38,400 bases of DNA from an uncultured Balneolaceae bacterium. Lineage in GTDB: Bacteria > Bacteroidota > Rhodothermia > Balneolales > Balneolaceae. Both the position numbers and the translations under genes were made by a program. The stretch lies in NCBI GenBank assembly GCA_937982515.1, contig CALJMB010000109.1:1-38400 (forward strand). The letters are read 5' to 3'. The notes beneath the pieces were generated by a model. It saw only the letters and a program-made list of their open reading frames with translations, searched no databases and was not told the DNA's origin. Position 1 is the stretch's first letter; the number at the start of each line of letters is the position of its first letter. Below are positions 30,463-38,400 of the stretch, piece after piece.

Positions 30463-30479
30463 TTGGCATATGAATTGCA
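30463..30479 (+). promoter_or_regulatory. Sigma-54 promoter for the wzz operon
   Basis: TTGGCATATGAATTGCA fits YTGGCAYRNNNNTTGCW at every fixed position, with GG (30465-30466) and GC (30477-30478) exactly 10 bp apart. The start would be near 30490, about 60 nt before the wzz GTG codon. This is the best sigma-54 match in the window. Confidence 0.7.
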
Positions 30480-30548
30480 CATCGTGGGGTACAAGAGAGC
30501 AGACAAGTTTTAGCCTGTCTGTAATATTTAACCCAATATGGTTTCATT

Positions 30549-31877
30549 GTGCATCAAGCATACTTAGCAATTAGTGAAGTAAGGAGATTCTGCCGAAGGC
30601 GTAAAAGAATTATCATTATGTGTTCTGTTTTTGTACTGGGCCTGAGTATAGGAGTCGCCTGGATTTTGCCTCCCAAATACCAAGCCTCGATCACAATTTT
30701 GGTAGAGCAGGAAGAGACTCTTAATCCCATGGTTCGCTTTAACCTTGCGGTGGCACTGGCTTCCGAAGACCGGCTCAGATCATTCAATGAAATCATTTAC
30801 AGTCGCTCTGCGATGAGTGCTCTCATCGACAGTTTGGGCCTGGCCTCTGATGACCTATCGCTGAGAGAAAGGCAGGAATTAATCAGAGAGGTAAGGGCAA
30901 ATATTGGTACGAGCCTCCGTGCTTCAGATTCTTTCAGCATCACGTATACAGGCTCTAACCCTGAAAGGGTTCGGAGAGCAGTTAGTATTCTCTCCGATTA
31001 TTTTATAAAGACAAAACTCCAGCTGGAACACAAGAGAAACAACCAGACGGTAGAATTCTTCCAGGATAAGCTGGCGGAACTCGCGGAGGTGGTTGAAGAG
31101 AGAGAGCGGGAGATGGTGAAAAGGCTTGAACAAGATGTTAACAGTACTCCCAGAGAAATGCAGGGCCTGCAGTTGGAATTGAACCGCATTGCGGGGCAGA
31201 TCGATGAAGTGACGCCAGAGATTGAAAGCATCCGAAACAAACTGCACGTGTTGAGAGCCGTAAATAATGATAGCCGAAGCCTGGATGCGCTCTATGAACT
31301 CAACCTTTCGTCCATAACGTCAGGAGATAAAATGGAGGCGCTGCTGAATGACTATAATGATTACAACAGGAGATATACCGATAGCTATCCCAGGGTGCAT
31401 GAACTTAAGAGTAAAATTCACGAGCTGGCCGGACTGATGATACACGAACTGGAGGCCGAGCTGTTTAACCGGCAGGGGCAAAGGTCTTTTTTGGAACGGC
31501 AGTATAATGAGCTTACCACTCGCATACAACAATCAACGCTGGTAGAACGGCGAACCCGGCAAACGCAACTGGACGCAGATATTTACCGAGGCCTGTATGA
31601 CGAGATGAAGATTAAGCTTGAACAGGCTAAAACTACCCGCGACCTGGGGAAAAACGCCAAAGAACAGTTTGTCGTCATCGATCCGCCGGTCACCCCTCAG
31701 GAGCCGTCTGAACCAAACCGTGTAATGCTCGTGGGCGGTGGATTAGGGCTGGGATTATTTCTCGGCCTGGTGGCAGCAGTAATTGCAGAACTGCTGGACA
31801 CCACTATACGAAGGCCGCAAGACCTGGAAAAATTCAATAAGCCGGTTGTAGCCTTCATCTCAGAAAAGCGCAATTAA
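30549..31877 (+). CDS. Wzz/GumC-type polysaccharide chain-length and co-polymerase protein
   Basis: A 442-residue inner-membrane protein. TM1 lies at about 20-40 and ends with the Wzz signature WILPPKYQASITILVEQ. A long periplasmic coiled-coil region (about 160-350) contains KLAELAEVVEEREREMVKRLEQ. A GNVR-like stretch, YRGLYDEMKIKLEQAKTTR, precedes the Pro-rich segment IDPPVTPQEPSEPNR and TM2 (about 392-415). No cytoplasmic kinase domain is attached; the separate ATPase encoded 11 bp downstream would pair with it. A GTG start at 30549 (MHQAYLAISE) is the only one fitting the N-terminus. It controls polymer length and links Wzy to the Wza exit. Confidence 0.9.
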   Translation: MHQAYLAISEVRRFCRRRKRIIIMCSVFVLGLSIGVAWILPPKYQASITILVEQEETLNPMVRFNLAVALASEDRLRSFNEIIYSRSAMSALIDSLGLASDDLSLRERQELIREVRANIGTSLRASDSFSITYTGSNPERVRRAVSILSDYFIKTKLQLEHKRNNQTVEFFQDKLAELAEVVEEREREMVKRLEQDVNSTPREMQGLQLELNRIAGQIDEVTPEIESIRNKLHVLRAVNNDSRSLDALYELNLSSITSGDKMEALLNDYNDYNRRYTDSYPRVHELKSKIHELAGLMIHELEAELFNRQGQRSFLERQYNELTTRIQQSTLVERRTRQTQLDADIYRGLYDEMKIKLEQAKTTRDLGKNAKEQFVVIDPPVTPQEPSEPNRVMLVGGGLGLGLFLGLVAAVIAELLDTTIRRPQDLEKFNKPVVAFISEKRN

Positions 31878-31888
31878 AAGATATTCTA

Positions 31889-32563
31889 ATGGATAAGCTC
31901 AACAGTAATGCCCTCGTTCGTACTACCAAATCAATTGTTGTCAATCCCAGACAGGGTAATTATATCGACAGAAATGTTGTACAAAGGCAGTTTTATAACT
32001 CTTTTAACTACCTGATGATCCATGATGACAGCAAACAAGTGAATCTTACAGTGGGGGTAACAAGTCCCAACAGAAAATCAGGAAAAACGCTGATTGCGTC
32101 TAACCTTGCAGTGTCGTTCGCATTGGGTTACAAAAAGAGAACGGTTCTGGTTGACCTGAATATAGAAAACCCGGATCTGCATAAGATATTCGGAACCAAC
32201 ATCAAACCCGGACTGGCCGAGTCGTTTGAAAATGACAGTGTGTTTCTGTCACAAACAAAACTGGAGCATTTATTTCTGCTGCCTGCCGGGAAAAGCCGAT
32301 ACTCTTCTTTTAATCTGGATGATATAGTTGCCATCCGGGATATCATTCACAGCCTTAAGAAAGAGTTTGACGTTGTGATACTGGATATGAACCCCATCCT
32401 TCCCATTGAGAACTTTCCTGCGGCATTTGCCACCCAGGTAGACGGGCTGCTGGTGGTGGTTGATACCAAACAAACCAAATATCAGCATATCGAAAAGATG
32501 TTTCGGTATATAAAGAAAGACCAGACCCTCGGGTTCGTATTTAACAGGATGGAAGACTACTGA
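31889..32563 (+). CDS. CpsD/CapB-like P-loop ATPase with altered Walker A and no Tyr tail
   Basis: A 224-residue MinD/BY-kinase-like ATPase. VGVTSPNRKSGKTLIASNLAVSFA (about 55-78) is the Walker A region; BY-kinases usually have SPxxGEGKST, here SPNRKSGKT, which keeps GKT but has lost the Gly-Glu. Walker A' is TVLVDLNIENPDLHKIF, with Asn where DxxxP often has Asp/Arg, and Walker B is FDVVILDMNPI. The C-terminus ends RMEDY with a single Tyr instead of the usual Tyr cluster. It may therefore act as an ATP-dependent regulator of Wzz rather than as a strong autokinase. It follows wzz by 11 bp. Confidence 0.82.
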   Translation: MDKLNSNALVRTTKSIVVNPRQGNYIDRNVVQRQFYNSFNYLMIHDDSKQVNLTVGVTSPNRKSGKTLIASNLAVSFALGYKKRTVLVDLNIENPDLHKIFGTNIKPGLAESFENDSVFLSQTKLEHLFLLPAGKSRYSSFNLDDIVAIRDIIHSLKKEFDVVILDMNPILPIENFPAAFATQVDGLLVVVDTKQTKYQHIEKMFRYIKKDQTLGFVFNRMEDY

Positions 32564-32629
32564 GCACCCCGGGGAAGCGCCAATTGGGGCCGGCTTCAGA
32601 TTAAAAATTAACTTAAACAGATACGTTTT

Positions 32630-32797
32630 ATGATCATTCTGATAATACTTTTGTCGTTTCACCTGCTGGTGCTGTTTACAGGAAAATATGCAGAGAGGAT
32701 GAGCTACCTTGGGTATCTGTTTACAGGCCTGCTGACAGCCGTGCAGGTACTTGTCTTCGCATATCTTCTGTTTACCATGGAGGTTCCAACCCCTTAA
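32630..32797 (+). CDS. Small two-helix membrane protein (55 residues)
   Basis: A 55-codon frame, MIILIILLSFHLLVLFTGKY, then AERMSYLGYLFTGLLTAVQV and LVFAYLLFTMEVPTP. Two hydrophobic helices (about 2-16 and 27-49) flank a short charged loop (GKYAERM). It lies between the CpsD-like and Wzy-like genes on the same strand, 66 bp after one and 20 bp before the other, so it is probably co-transcribed. I do not recognise a family. A small membrane partner of the Wzz/Wzy machinery is a reasonable guess from its position only. Confidence 0.65.
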   Translation: MIILIILLSFHLLVLFTGKYAERMSYLGYLFTGLLTAVQVLVFAYLLFTMEVPTP

Positions 32798-32817
32798 CGT
32801 ATAGATTATGCTAGATT

Positions 32818-34353
32818 ATGCCGGTATCTGAGACAAACAAGCACACACGCTCCTTATCGGAAAGGCTTCTGAGAATTATGGGACTCGAGAGAGAGACGGC
32901 TCCCGTTCTTCCCTTTGTTTTAGGCTGCCTGTGTGCAATGGCATTACTGATGATCATTACCCATGGCAATGTAGCCGCAGCTTTCGGCCCTGTGGCAATA
33001 CTGGCATTGGTAGTGCTTACCTGGTACAGGGTTGATTACAGCCTTTTTGCACTGATCGGATGCGTGCTGTTATTCGATCAGTTTCGGATACCTGGTTTTA
33101 ACCCGCTGACATTCAGTGCAGATTATTTTAAGAATCTTAAAGAGATCTCCTATCTGCCGGCCTTCAGCGGCGGTGTTATCAATCCGGTTGAAATGCACCT
33201 GTTGCTTATTCTGGCTTTCTGGTTTTTCAATCTGTGCATTAAAAAGCAATTCAATGCCGGCAGGGTACCGGTGTGGGGATCGCTGCTGATGTTAGCGGGC
33301 TGGCTGATTTTTGCTTTTGCCTACGGACAAAAGAACGGAGCCGAATTACTTACGGCTTTGTGGGAAGTACGGGCGTTCTTTTACTTTATCCTATTTTATA
33401 TAGCTATTCCACAGGTTGTCAGAAACAGACGCCAGCTTAATGTATTATTATGGATTATCATTGCCACTATCTCTTTTAAGGCGTTTCAGGGTGTGGGCCG
33501 CTTTGTATCTCTCGGCTTTAGTTTTCAGGGATGGGCCGCCCTGACCAGCCATGAAGACCCGGTCTTTATTACCACATTGTTTGTCCTATTATCCGGCTTG
33601 TTGATGTACAGGGTGCATAATACGCAGCGCAATGTGTTGCTGCTGCTTTTCCTTCCCTTGCTGGCGGGCTTTTTTGTAGCCCAGCGGCGTGCGGCCATAG
33701 CCGGGCTCATCATGTCTATGGGCGCCTTTTTTGTGTTGCTTCCCCGTACAAAACAGTGGAGGTTTTTAAAGGTTTCCGTCCCTGTGGTGCTGCTGTTGTT
33801 AATCTATGGCACCGCCCTTTGGAACTCCGGCAGCAAATGGGCGAGGCCCGTGCAGATGGTCAAATCGGGTATAGGCGTCTCTAAAGAGGAGCTCTCTAAA
33901 GAAGATTACTACTCCAATTTATACCGCGATTACGAGAACTATAATCTGGCCTACACCTTTCGTGGCAAACCCATAGCAGGTACCGGTTTTGGTGTTAAAT
34001 ATGAGCAGCCACTCAGCCTTGCCAATATCAGTTTCCCGCTCAGAGACTACATCCCCCACAATCAGATTTTCTGGGTTATTGTAAAGTCAGGGGTTACAGG
34101 GTTCTTCTTTTTTTGGTTTTTCTTCAACTCCTTCGCCTTCCAGGGCGTACACATCCTCAAAAATTTGCACAGCCCGTATCTGAAAGCTGTGTGCGTGATG
34201 ATTGTTGCAGCCATTATTAATCAAATGACTGTATCCTATTTTGATTTACAGTTGACTTACTATCGCAACATGATTTACCTGGGCACTTTGATGGGGCTGC
34301 TGCCCGTGTTGCAGAACATTGACGAAAAGCAAGGAAAGAGGATGGAGCATTAG
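32818..34353 (+). CDS. Wzy-type polymerase / O-antigen ligase-like protein
   Basis: A 511-residue polytopic membrane protein with about 11-12 helices. The O-antigen ligase/Wzy_C pattern is visible: paired helices at the N-terminus (31-75), EVRAFFYFILFYIAIPQVVRNRRQLN in the middle, then a run of helices with VAQRRAAIAGLIMSMGAFFVLLP carrying the Arg-rich motif of this superfamily. A long extracytoplasmic loop (about 335-410) contains FRGKPIAGTGFGVKYEQPLS and PHNQIFWVIVKSG, the GxG...HN(Q/x)F motif typical of Wzy/WaaL. In a Wzx/Wzy locus without lipid A ligation genes, polymerisation of the exopolysaccharide repeat is the most likely role. Confidence 0.85.
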   Translation: MPVSETNKHTRSLSERLLRIMGLERETAPVLPFVLGCLCAMALLMIITHGNVAAAFGPVAILALVVLTWYRVDYSLFALIGCVLLFDQFRIPGFNPLTFSADYFKNLKEISYLPAFSGGVINPVEMHLLLILAFWFFNLCIKKQFNAGRVPVWGSLLMLAGWLIFAFAYGQKNGAELLTALWEVRAFFYFILFYIAIPQVVRNRRQLNVLLWIIIATISFKAFQGVGRFVSLGFSFQGWAALTSHEDPVFITTLFVLLSGLLMYRVHNTQRNVLLLLFLPLLAGFFVAQRRAAIAGLIMSMGAFFVLLPRTKQWRFLKVSVPVVLLLLIYGTALWNSGSKWARPVQMVKSGIGVSKEELSKEDYYSNLYRDYENYNLAYTFRGKPIAGTGFGVKYEQPLSLANISFPLRDYIPHNQIFWVIVKSGVTGFFFFWFFFNSFAFQGVHILKNLHSPYLKAVCVMIVAAIINQMTVSYFDLQLTYYRNMIYLGTLMGLLPVLQNIDEKQGKRMEH

Positions 34354-34602
34354 AGGCTGAATGGTATTGCAGGCCGGGCAGCTTGTCCGGCCCGGCTATT
34401 TCGGCGCTGATTGTCAAATGGAGATCCCTCTGTTACTCTTTATTAAGGAGGAGAGAACATCCGGTGCAAAAGTTTTGCTTCGGTATTTTGGAGTATAGAG
34501 GGCCTGGAGCAGAGATAGAGAGGTGTATCCGCTAAGAATATAAGTCACTACAATAAGAGAGCGCTTGAGATTTGAGAGCTTAAGCACAAAAGAGAGGTTC
34601 AC

Positions 34603-35394
34603 ATGAGAGAGGCAAAGACCCGATACTATTTGAATGTCAGGGTGGATAATCTGACGTCCGACATGGCCCTGCAAAGGGTGGAAGAATTAGTAACCCAAAG
34701 TAAAAAAAACAGCCGTGTTTTTTTTACCAATGTTCACAGCATTCACCTCTCCCGCAAAGACCCGGATTTGCGGGCGGCGATCAACGGGGCCGATATGGTT
34801 CTGCCTGACGGCAGCGGCTTGATGATCGCGGGCAGACTTCTGGGAAAACCCATTCGCGAAAACCTTAACGGCACAGACTTCACTCCCAAAGTGTGTGAGA
34901 TGGCAGAAGCCAGGGGATGGTCGGTATACCTGCTGGGCGCTAAAGAAGAAGTGGTGGAAAGGTGTTATGAAAATTTGCAGCAACGATTCCCCGGGCTTCG
35001 GCTTAAGGGATACCACCACGGCTATTTTAATGAGAGAGAAGAACAATCTGTCATAGCTGAAATAAATAATGTAAGGCCGGATATTCTGTTGGTTGCATTG
35101 GGATCTCCCTTACAGGAAAAATGGGCCGCGAGACACGCATCGCAGATTAAGGTTGGTGTATGTTTCGCGGTGGGAGGGTTATTTGACTTCATCTCACAAG
35201 GGAAACCGAGAGCTCCCTTATGGATAAGAAGGCTCGGGATGGAATGGCTGTTCCGGTTTATGCAGGACCCCTTAGATAAATGGGAGCGTATTTTTATAGA
35301 AATACCGGTGTTCCTGGGTCTGATCCTTACCAGAAACCGTAAACTGATTTCAGAAGAAGCGAATCCATCGCTTGATTGGGAGGAGCACCTGTGA
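34603..35394 (+). CDS. WecG/TagA/CpsF-family glycosyltransferase (GT26)
   Basis: A 263-residue GT26 enzyme of normal length. Family blocks are FFTNVHSIHLSRKDPDLR (about 40-57), INGADMVLPDGSGLMIAG (about 60-77), IRENLNGTDFTPKVCE (about 84-99), VYLLGAKEEVVERCYENL, PDILLVALGSPLQEKW and VGVCFAVGGLFDFISQGKPRAPLWIRRLGMEWLFR, the last being the usual C-terminal membrane-docking part. These enzymes add the second sugar (ManNAc or ManNAcA class) to the undecaprenyl-linked GlcNAc. That fits the WecA-type initiator encoded at 25065. The 249-bp gap upstream may hold a separate promoter; none is clear. Confidence 0.93.
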   Translation: MREAKTRYYLNVRVDNLTSDMALQRVEELVTQSKKNSRVFFTNVHSIHLSRKDPDLRAAINGADMVLPDGSGLMIAGRLLGKPIRENLNGTDFTPKVCEMAEARGWSVYLLGAKEEVVERCYENLQQRFPGLRLKGYHHGYFNEREEQSVIAEINNVRPDILLVALGSPLQEKWAARHASQIKVGVCFAVGGLFDFISQGKPRAPLWIRRLGMEWLFRFMQDPLDKWERIFIEIPVFLGLILTRNRKLISEEANPSLDWEEHL

Positions 35395-35448
35395 ATAACG
35401 ATTTGGCGGTTGAATGGGTAAGCGGCAAAACAGTTAAATGCGTCATCT

Positions 35449-36942
35449 ATGGATAAAGACATAGGCACATCGGTAGCAAGAAATACCTCTATTATGTTCG
35501 GAGCCCAGGCCGTCACCTGGGTTTCCGGTTTTGTATTACTTCTCTTTCTGCCCCGCTATCTCGGTAGTGAAGATTACGGCAGGCTCTATCTGGCTATTTC
35601 AATGGTTATGATTCTGAGCATAATTATCGATTTTGGCGGGAATTACCTTATCCCCAAAGAGGTATCCCGTTCCAAAGAAAAGACATCGGCGCTGCTCGTC
35701 AGTTATATAGGGATCCGAACGGTTATTTGGGCTATATGCATGGCTCTGCTCTTTCTGTTTTCCTATCTGGTGGAGTACTCGCCGGTGGTTATAACCCTGA
35801 TCATAATTCTGGGCATCTCGAAATTTGCTGAGGGAGTTATGAAAACGATAAAAGGATGTTTCCAGGGGCACGAGAGGATGGAATACCCTTCGCTGGGAGT
35901 TATTGCCGAACAGCTATTTGTCTCAGCAGCCGCTGTGTGCGCTCTTCTGCTCGGCGCCGGGCCGGTAACCGTTGCCGTCATTATGGCCGTCGGTATGTTT
36001 CTGAACCTGGTCGTATGCCTCAGGTTTCTGCCAATCATCGTTGACAGGTTTCCCGGTTTCCGTATAAGCGTTCCCTTGAAGCTGATTAAAGAAAGCATTC
36101 CCTATTTTCTCTGGTCTGTATTCGCCGTTATATATTACCGGATCGATGCAGTGATGCTTTCGGTATTTTCTACTGAATCGGTAGTTGGATGGTACGGCGG
36201 GGCCTATCGCTTTTTTGACATTGTTATGTTTCTGCCAAGTATTATGACAACGGTGCTGTTCCCCGTTTTTTCCAGACTGACGACAAGCGGAGATAACAGA
36301 ATGTCTCATACGTTTCAGCAAAGTCTGAAATATGTAATTATGGCGGGAATCCCCATCTGTATTTTCTTCTTTGCGTTCTCCGAAAACATCATCGACCTCT
36401 TTTATGGAGCAGAAGAGTACGGCCCTTCCATCTTAATTCTGAAAATATTTTCTGTCGGCATTATTATTGTATATATAGATTTTATACTGGGGAGTATCAT
36501 ACTTGCTACCGATAAGCAAGAAAAATGGGCGGCCGTGGGATTTGTGGCTATCCTACTCAACGTCGGGCTGAACTACGTTGCCATTCCTTACAGCGAAACA
36601 TTGTGGAGCAATGGAGGGATAGGTGCAGCGCTTTCAACTCTGGTTACCGAGGCTTTTGTTATGGTTGCAGCCCTGACGATGCTGCCCCGCCGCTACTTTG
36701 AAGGTTATACCGTATCGGTACTGGCCAGGGGAGGGCTGAGCGGTTTGATACTAGGAGGCTTTATGTGGGCGCTGCACGGGTCTGGTATCTATTGGCTGGT
36801 ACAGATAGCTTTAGGACTCATTTTGTATTTGGTAACGGCAGTCGTTTTAAATATTATTACTCATAGAGAGATCAGTTTTTTTAAAGAATTTTTAACAGAG
36901 AGAAGCTTCTTATCCTTTCTGACCACAAAGAGAGAGATGTAA
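35449..36942 (+). CDS. Wzx-type polysaccharide flippase (MOP superfamily)
   Basis: A 497-residue membrane protein with about 12-14 helices, matching the polysaccharide flippase family. The N-terminus NTSIMFGAQAVTWVSGFVLLLFLPRYLGSEDYGRLYLAISM is characteristic. Later blocks are ELIKESIPYFLWSVFAVIYYRIDAVMLSVF-like (LKLIKESIPYFLWSVF) and VVGWYGGAYRFFDIVMFLPSI. It flips the lipid-linked repeat unit to the periplasmic face for Wzy. It starts 54 bp after the GT26 gene. Confidence 0.92.
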   Translation: MDKDIGTSVARNTSIMFGAQAVTWVSGFVLLLFLPRYLGSEDYGRLYLAISMVMILSIIIDFGGNYLIPKEVSRSKEKTSALLVSYIGIRTVIWAICMALLFLFSYLVEYSPVVITLIIILGISKFAEGVMKTIKGCFQGHERMEYPSLGVIAEQLFVSAAAVCALLLGAGPVTVAVIMAVGMFLNLVVCLRFLPIIVDRFPGFRISVPLKLIKESIPYFLWSVFAVIYYRIDAVMLSVFSTESVVGWYGGAYRFFDIVMFLPSIMTTVLFPVFSRLTTSGDNRMSHTFQQSLKYVIMAGIPICIFFFAFSENIIDLFYGAEEYGPSILILKIFSVGIIIVYIDFILGSIILATDKQEKWAAVGFVAILLNVGLNYVAIPYSETLWSNGGIGAALSTLVTEAFVMVAALTMLPRRYFEGYTVSVLARGGLSGLILGGFMWALHGSGIYWLVQIALGLILYLVTAVVLNIITHREISFFKEFLTERSFLSFLTTKREM

Positions 36943-36959
36943 CTTAAAAGAGAGAGAAA

Positions 36960-38186
36960 ATGAATATTTTGCACATCATGCCGTACTCCCCCGTACCACC
37001 CACGTTCGGCGGGGCCCTGAGGGAATATTATCTGCTTAAGAGTTTAACCAGAGAGCATACCGTCACTACCCTGACCTTTGGCACCGAAGAGGAACTGGTC
37101 TTGTTCAAAAAAGATTTTGGAGATCTTGTCAAAGCCGTCCATATGATAAAACCACCCTGGACACGTACCTGGAAGCGGGTTGGCCAGCTGTGTTCACTGG
37201 GCTTGCCCAGAAGTTATGCGCATCTCACCAGTTATTGCAACCGCATGCAGGATAAGATAGATGAACTCTTATCTGCCGGGCAGTTTGATGCCGTACACTG
37301 TGAGTTTTCTGTGATGTGCAGTTATACATTCGATGAAAATCTGATCCGGATCGCGAATACCCATAACGTAGAATATGTGAATTTCAGGAGGATGAGCGAT
37401 ATAGTACAGTCACCCTTAAGAAAGTGGTTCTACCATCGCGAGTACAAGAAAATGCATAGAGAAGAGATCAGATATTTAGAGAATTACGACGCGGTCTTTT
37501 CCACATCCGAACCCGATCGCCTTACCTTTAGAAAGGATATTCCGGATGTGCCGAACTATGTGATTCCCAATGGCGTGGATACCTCTTACTTTCGCCCCTC
37601 ACCCTGGTACAAAACCGATCCCAATGCGATGGTTTTTACCGGGGCGATGGGTTATGTACCCAATAACGACGGAATGCTCTATTTTTTGGATGAAATATTT
37701 CCACGTGTGCGGGCACAGATTCCAGCCGCTAAAATTTATATCGTGGGCAACCGTCCTTCGGATGAGTTGAGGCAGCGCGCTTCGGAACATATCATTGTAA
37801 CAGGTTTTGTGGATGACGTACGTCCTTTTGTCTGGCGTTCCCGCCTGTTTGTAGTGCCGCTGAGAATGGGCAGCGGTACACGGCTAAAGGTGATTGAAGC
37901 CCTGGCCATGAAAAAACCGGTGGTCTCAACCAGTGTCGGCTGTGAAGGCATAGATATCGAACACGGAAAATCTATTCTCATGGCGGATGAGCCGGATGCC
38001 TTTGCCGAAAGTATCATCAGGCTGATGCGAGAAGAAGATTTGAGGGAAGAGCTTATGCGCAACGGTTATAAATTGATTAAGGACAAATACGACTGGACCG
38101 TTATCGGCGACAAAATGCTCGAAGTTTATGAATCGCTGGAACATAAAAAACAGCCAAAACCCCGGGGCCCAAAGGTACTTGCCTGA
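36960..38186 (+). CDS. GT4-family glycosyltransferase
   Basis: A 408-residue GT-B fold transferase. The N-terminal half begins MNILHIMPYSPVPPTFGGALREYYLLKSL with the acceptor-side GG loop. The C-terminal half has the GT4 landmarks PNGVDTSYFRP (about 202-212), FTGAMGYVPNNDGMLYFLDEIFP, KIYIVGNRPSDEL, IIVTGFVDDVRPFVWRSRLFVVPLRMGSGTRLKVIEALAMKKPVVST, and the E...E-type nucleotide-sugar motif therein. It resembles the sugar transferases found with exosortase-linked exopolysaccharide loci. Donor and linkage are unknown. It starts 17 bp after wzx and is the last gene of the arm before a repeat region. Confidence 0.92.
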   Translation: MNILHIMPYSPVPPTFGGALREYYLLKSLTREHTVTTLTFGTEEELVLFKKDFGDLVKAVHMIKPPWTRTWKRVGQLCSLGLPRSYAHLTSYCNRMQDKIDELLSAGQFDAVHCEFSVMCSYTFDENLIRIANTHNVEYVNFRRMSDIVQSPLRKWFYHREYKKMHREEIRYLENYDAVFSTSEPDRLTFRKDIPDVPNYVIPNGVDTSYFRPSPWYKTDPNAMVFTGAMGYVPNNDGMLYFLDEIFPRVRAQIPAAKIYIVGNRPSDELRQRASEHIIVTGFVDDVRPFVWRSRLFVVPLRMGSGTRLKVIEALAMKKPVVSTSVGCEGIDIEHGKSILMADEPDAFAESIIRLMREEDLREELMRNGYKLIKDKYDWTVIGDKMLEVYESLEHKKQPKPRGPKVLA

Positions 38187-38215
38187 AACCGGCTGGCCGG
38201 AGATAGCCCGTACCT

Positions 38216-38244
38216 CCGGTATGACCCTGCCAGGGTCATACCGG
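38216..38244. repeat. 29-nt palindrome related to the hairpin at 8241
   Basis: CCGGTATGACCCTG and CAGGGTCATACCGG are perfectly complementary around a single C. The element at 8241-8287 shares the CCGGyATrACCCTG layout in both arms. It lies 29 bp after the last exopolysaccharide gene and could act as a transcript-end hairpin, though no T-run follows. Confidence 0.7.
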
Positions 38245-38345
38245 AACCGGCGCTTTTATATAAAGGGGCCATGCCGGCGAAAATAAAATTGCAGAGCGAA
38301 AATGTAACAACCCCGCCTTGGTTTTATGCAGAATAAAGGCCATTA

Positions 38346-38400
38346 CTTTGCAGAGCAGCAACAAAGGCTTTGTAGAGCAACGACAAAGGCTTTGCAGAGC
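38346..38400. repeat. Tandem array of 22-bp units running off the window
   Basis: Units at 38346-38367 and 38368-38389 and the first 11 bases of a third (38390-38400) follow the pattern CTTTGyAGAGCArCrACAAAGG. Each unit starts CTTTG and ends CAAAGG, so unit junctions are palindromic. The period is not a multiple of 3 and no gene frame crosses it. A degenerate TTGCAGAGC copy lies near 38289. The array continues beyond the window, so its size is unknown. Confidence 0.75.

Larger units (their letters stand above)
30028..30548. promoter_or_regulatory. 0.52-kb divergent control region of the exopolysaccharide arms
   Basis: An AT-rich region with no gene between wza (minus) and wzz (plus). It contains a near-consensus sigma-54 site facing wza (30087-30104), a strong one facing wzz (30463-30479), and palindromes in between: TTAACAC/GTGTTAA (30210-30236) and an ACATGT pair (30238-30243 and 30258-30263). 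The distance from these palindromes to both promoters (about 100-250 bp) is typical of upstream activating sequences for enhancer-binding proteins. Confidence 0.6.

Noticed and set aside
38346..38400. CRISPR array
   Set aside because: The units are directly adjacent with no spacers and no cas genes are present; it is a simple tandem repeat.

Overview
The window looks like a chromosome segment of a Gram-negative bacterium of the Bacteroidota/Balneolota (FCB) group. The reasons are Cys-type lipoproteins with a loose lipobox, a PorV/PorQ-like outer-membrane barrel, mostly weak Shine-Dalgarno sequences, FN3-decorated secreted hydrolases and intergenic regions full of palindromic repeats. This placement is an inference; no rRNA or marker gene is present. 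No tRNA, rRNA, IS element or CRISPR array was seen.

Region 1 (1-7850, minus strand) is a complete hexuronate catabolic block: mannonate dehydratase (UxuA, cut by the window edge), a three-gene TRAP transporter, KDPG aldolase, KDG kinase, glucuronate isomerase and an SDR-type fructuronate/mannonate oxidoreductase. Together these take a uronate to pyruvate and glyceraldehyde-3-phosphate. A LacI-family operator-like site lies between a candidate promoter and uxaC.

Region 2 (7851-14090) holds two long repeat-rich intergenic stretches around an MBOAT O-acyltransferase and a membrane-anchored SGNH-like partner (probably polysaccharide O-acylation), followed by a secreted GDSL esterase with FN3 domains.

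Region 3 (14215-24825) is regulatory. A DksA/TraR-like protein with a dismantled zinc finger is divergent from a stressosome module: RsbR, RsbS, RsbT and RsbX, then a histidine kinase whose N-terminus resembles the RsbT-binding domain of RsbU, then a NarL-type response regulator. It continues with an intact sigma-54 activator (GAFTGA present), a secreted GH18 glycosidase with FN3 domains, and a second RsbT-like protein that has lost its ATP-binding residues.

Region 4 (25065-38186) is a Wzx/Wzy-type exopolysaccharide locus in two divergent arms. The minus arm has a Wza-like exporter, a PorV-like barrel, a sigma-54-activator relative lacking GAFTGA, and a WecA/MraY-type initiating transferase fused to a FlaA1/CapD-like Rossmann module. 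The plus arm has Wzz, a CpsD-like ATPase, a 55-residue membrane protein, a Wzy/ligase-like protein, a WecG/TagA transferase, Wzx and a GT4 transferase. The 520-bp divergent region has a near-perfect sigma-54 promoter for the plus arm and a near-match for the minus arm. A third site sharing TTGGCATA precedes the DksA-like gene.

Working model (inference): a stressosome drives a two-component system instead of a sigma-B cascade, next to sigma-54 control of exopolysaccharide synthesis. Degenerate copies of RsbT and of the sigma-54 activator sit alongside the intact ones and may act as decoys or modulators.
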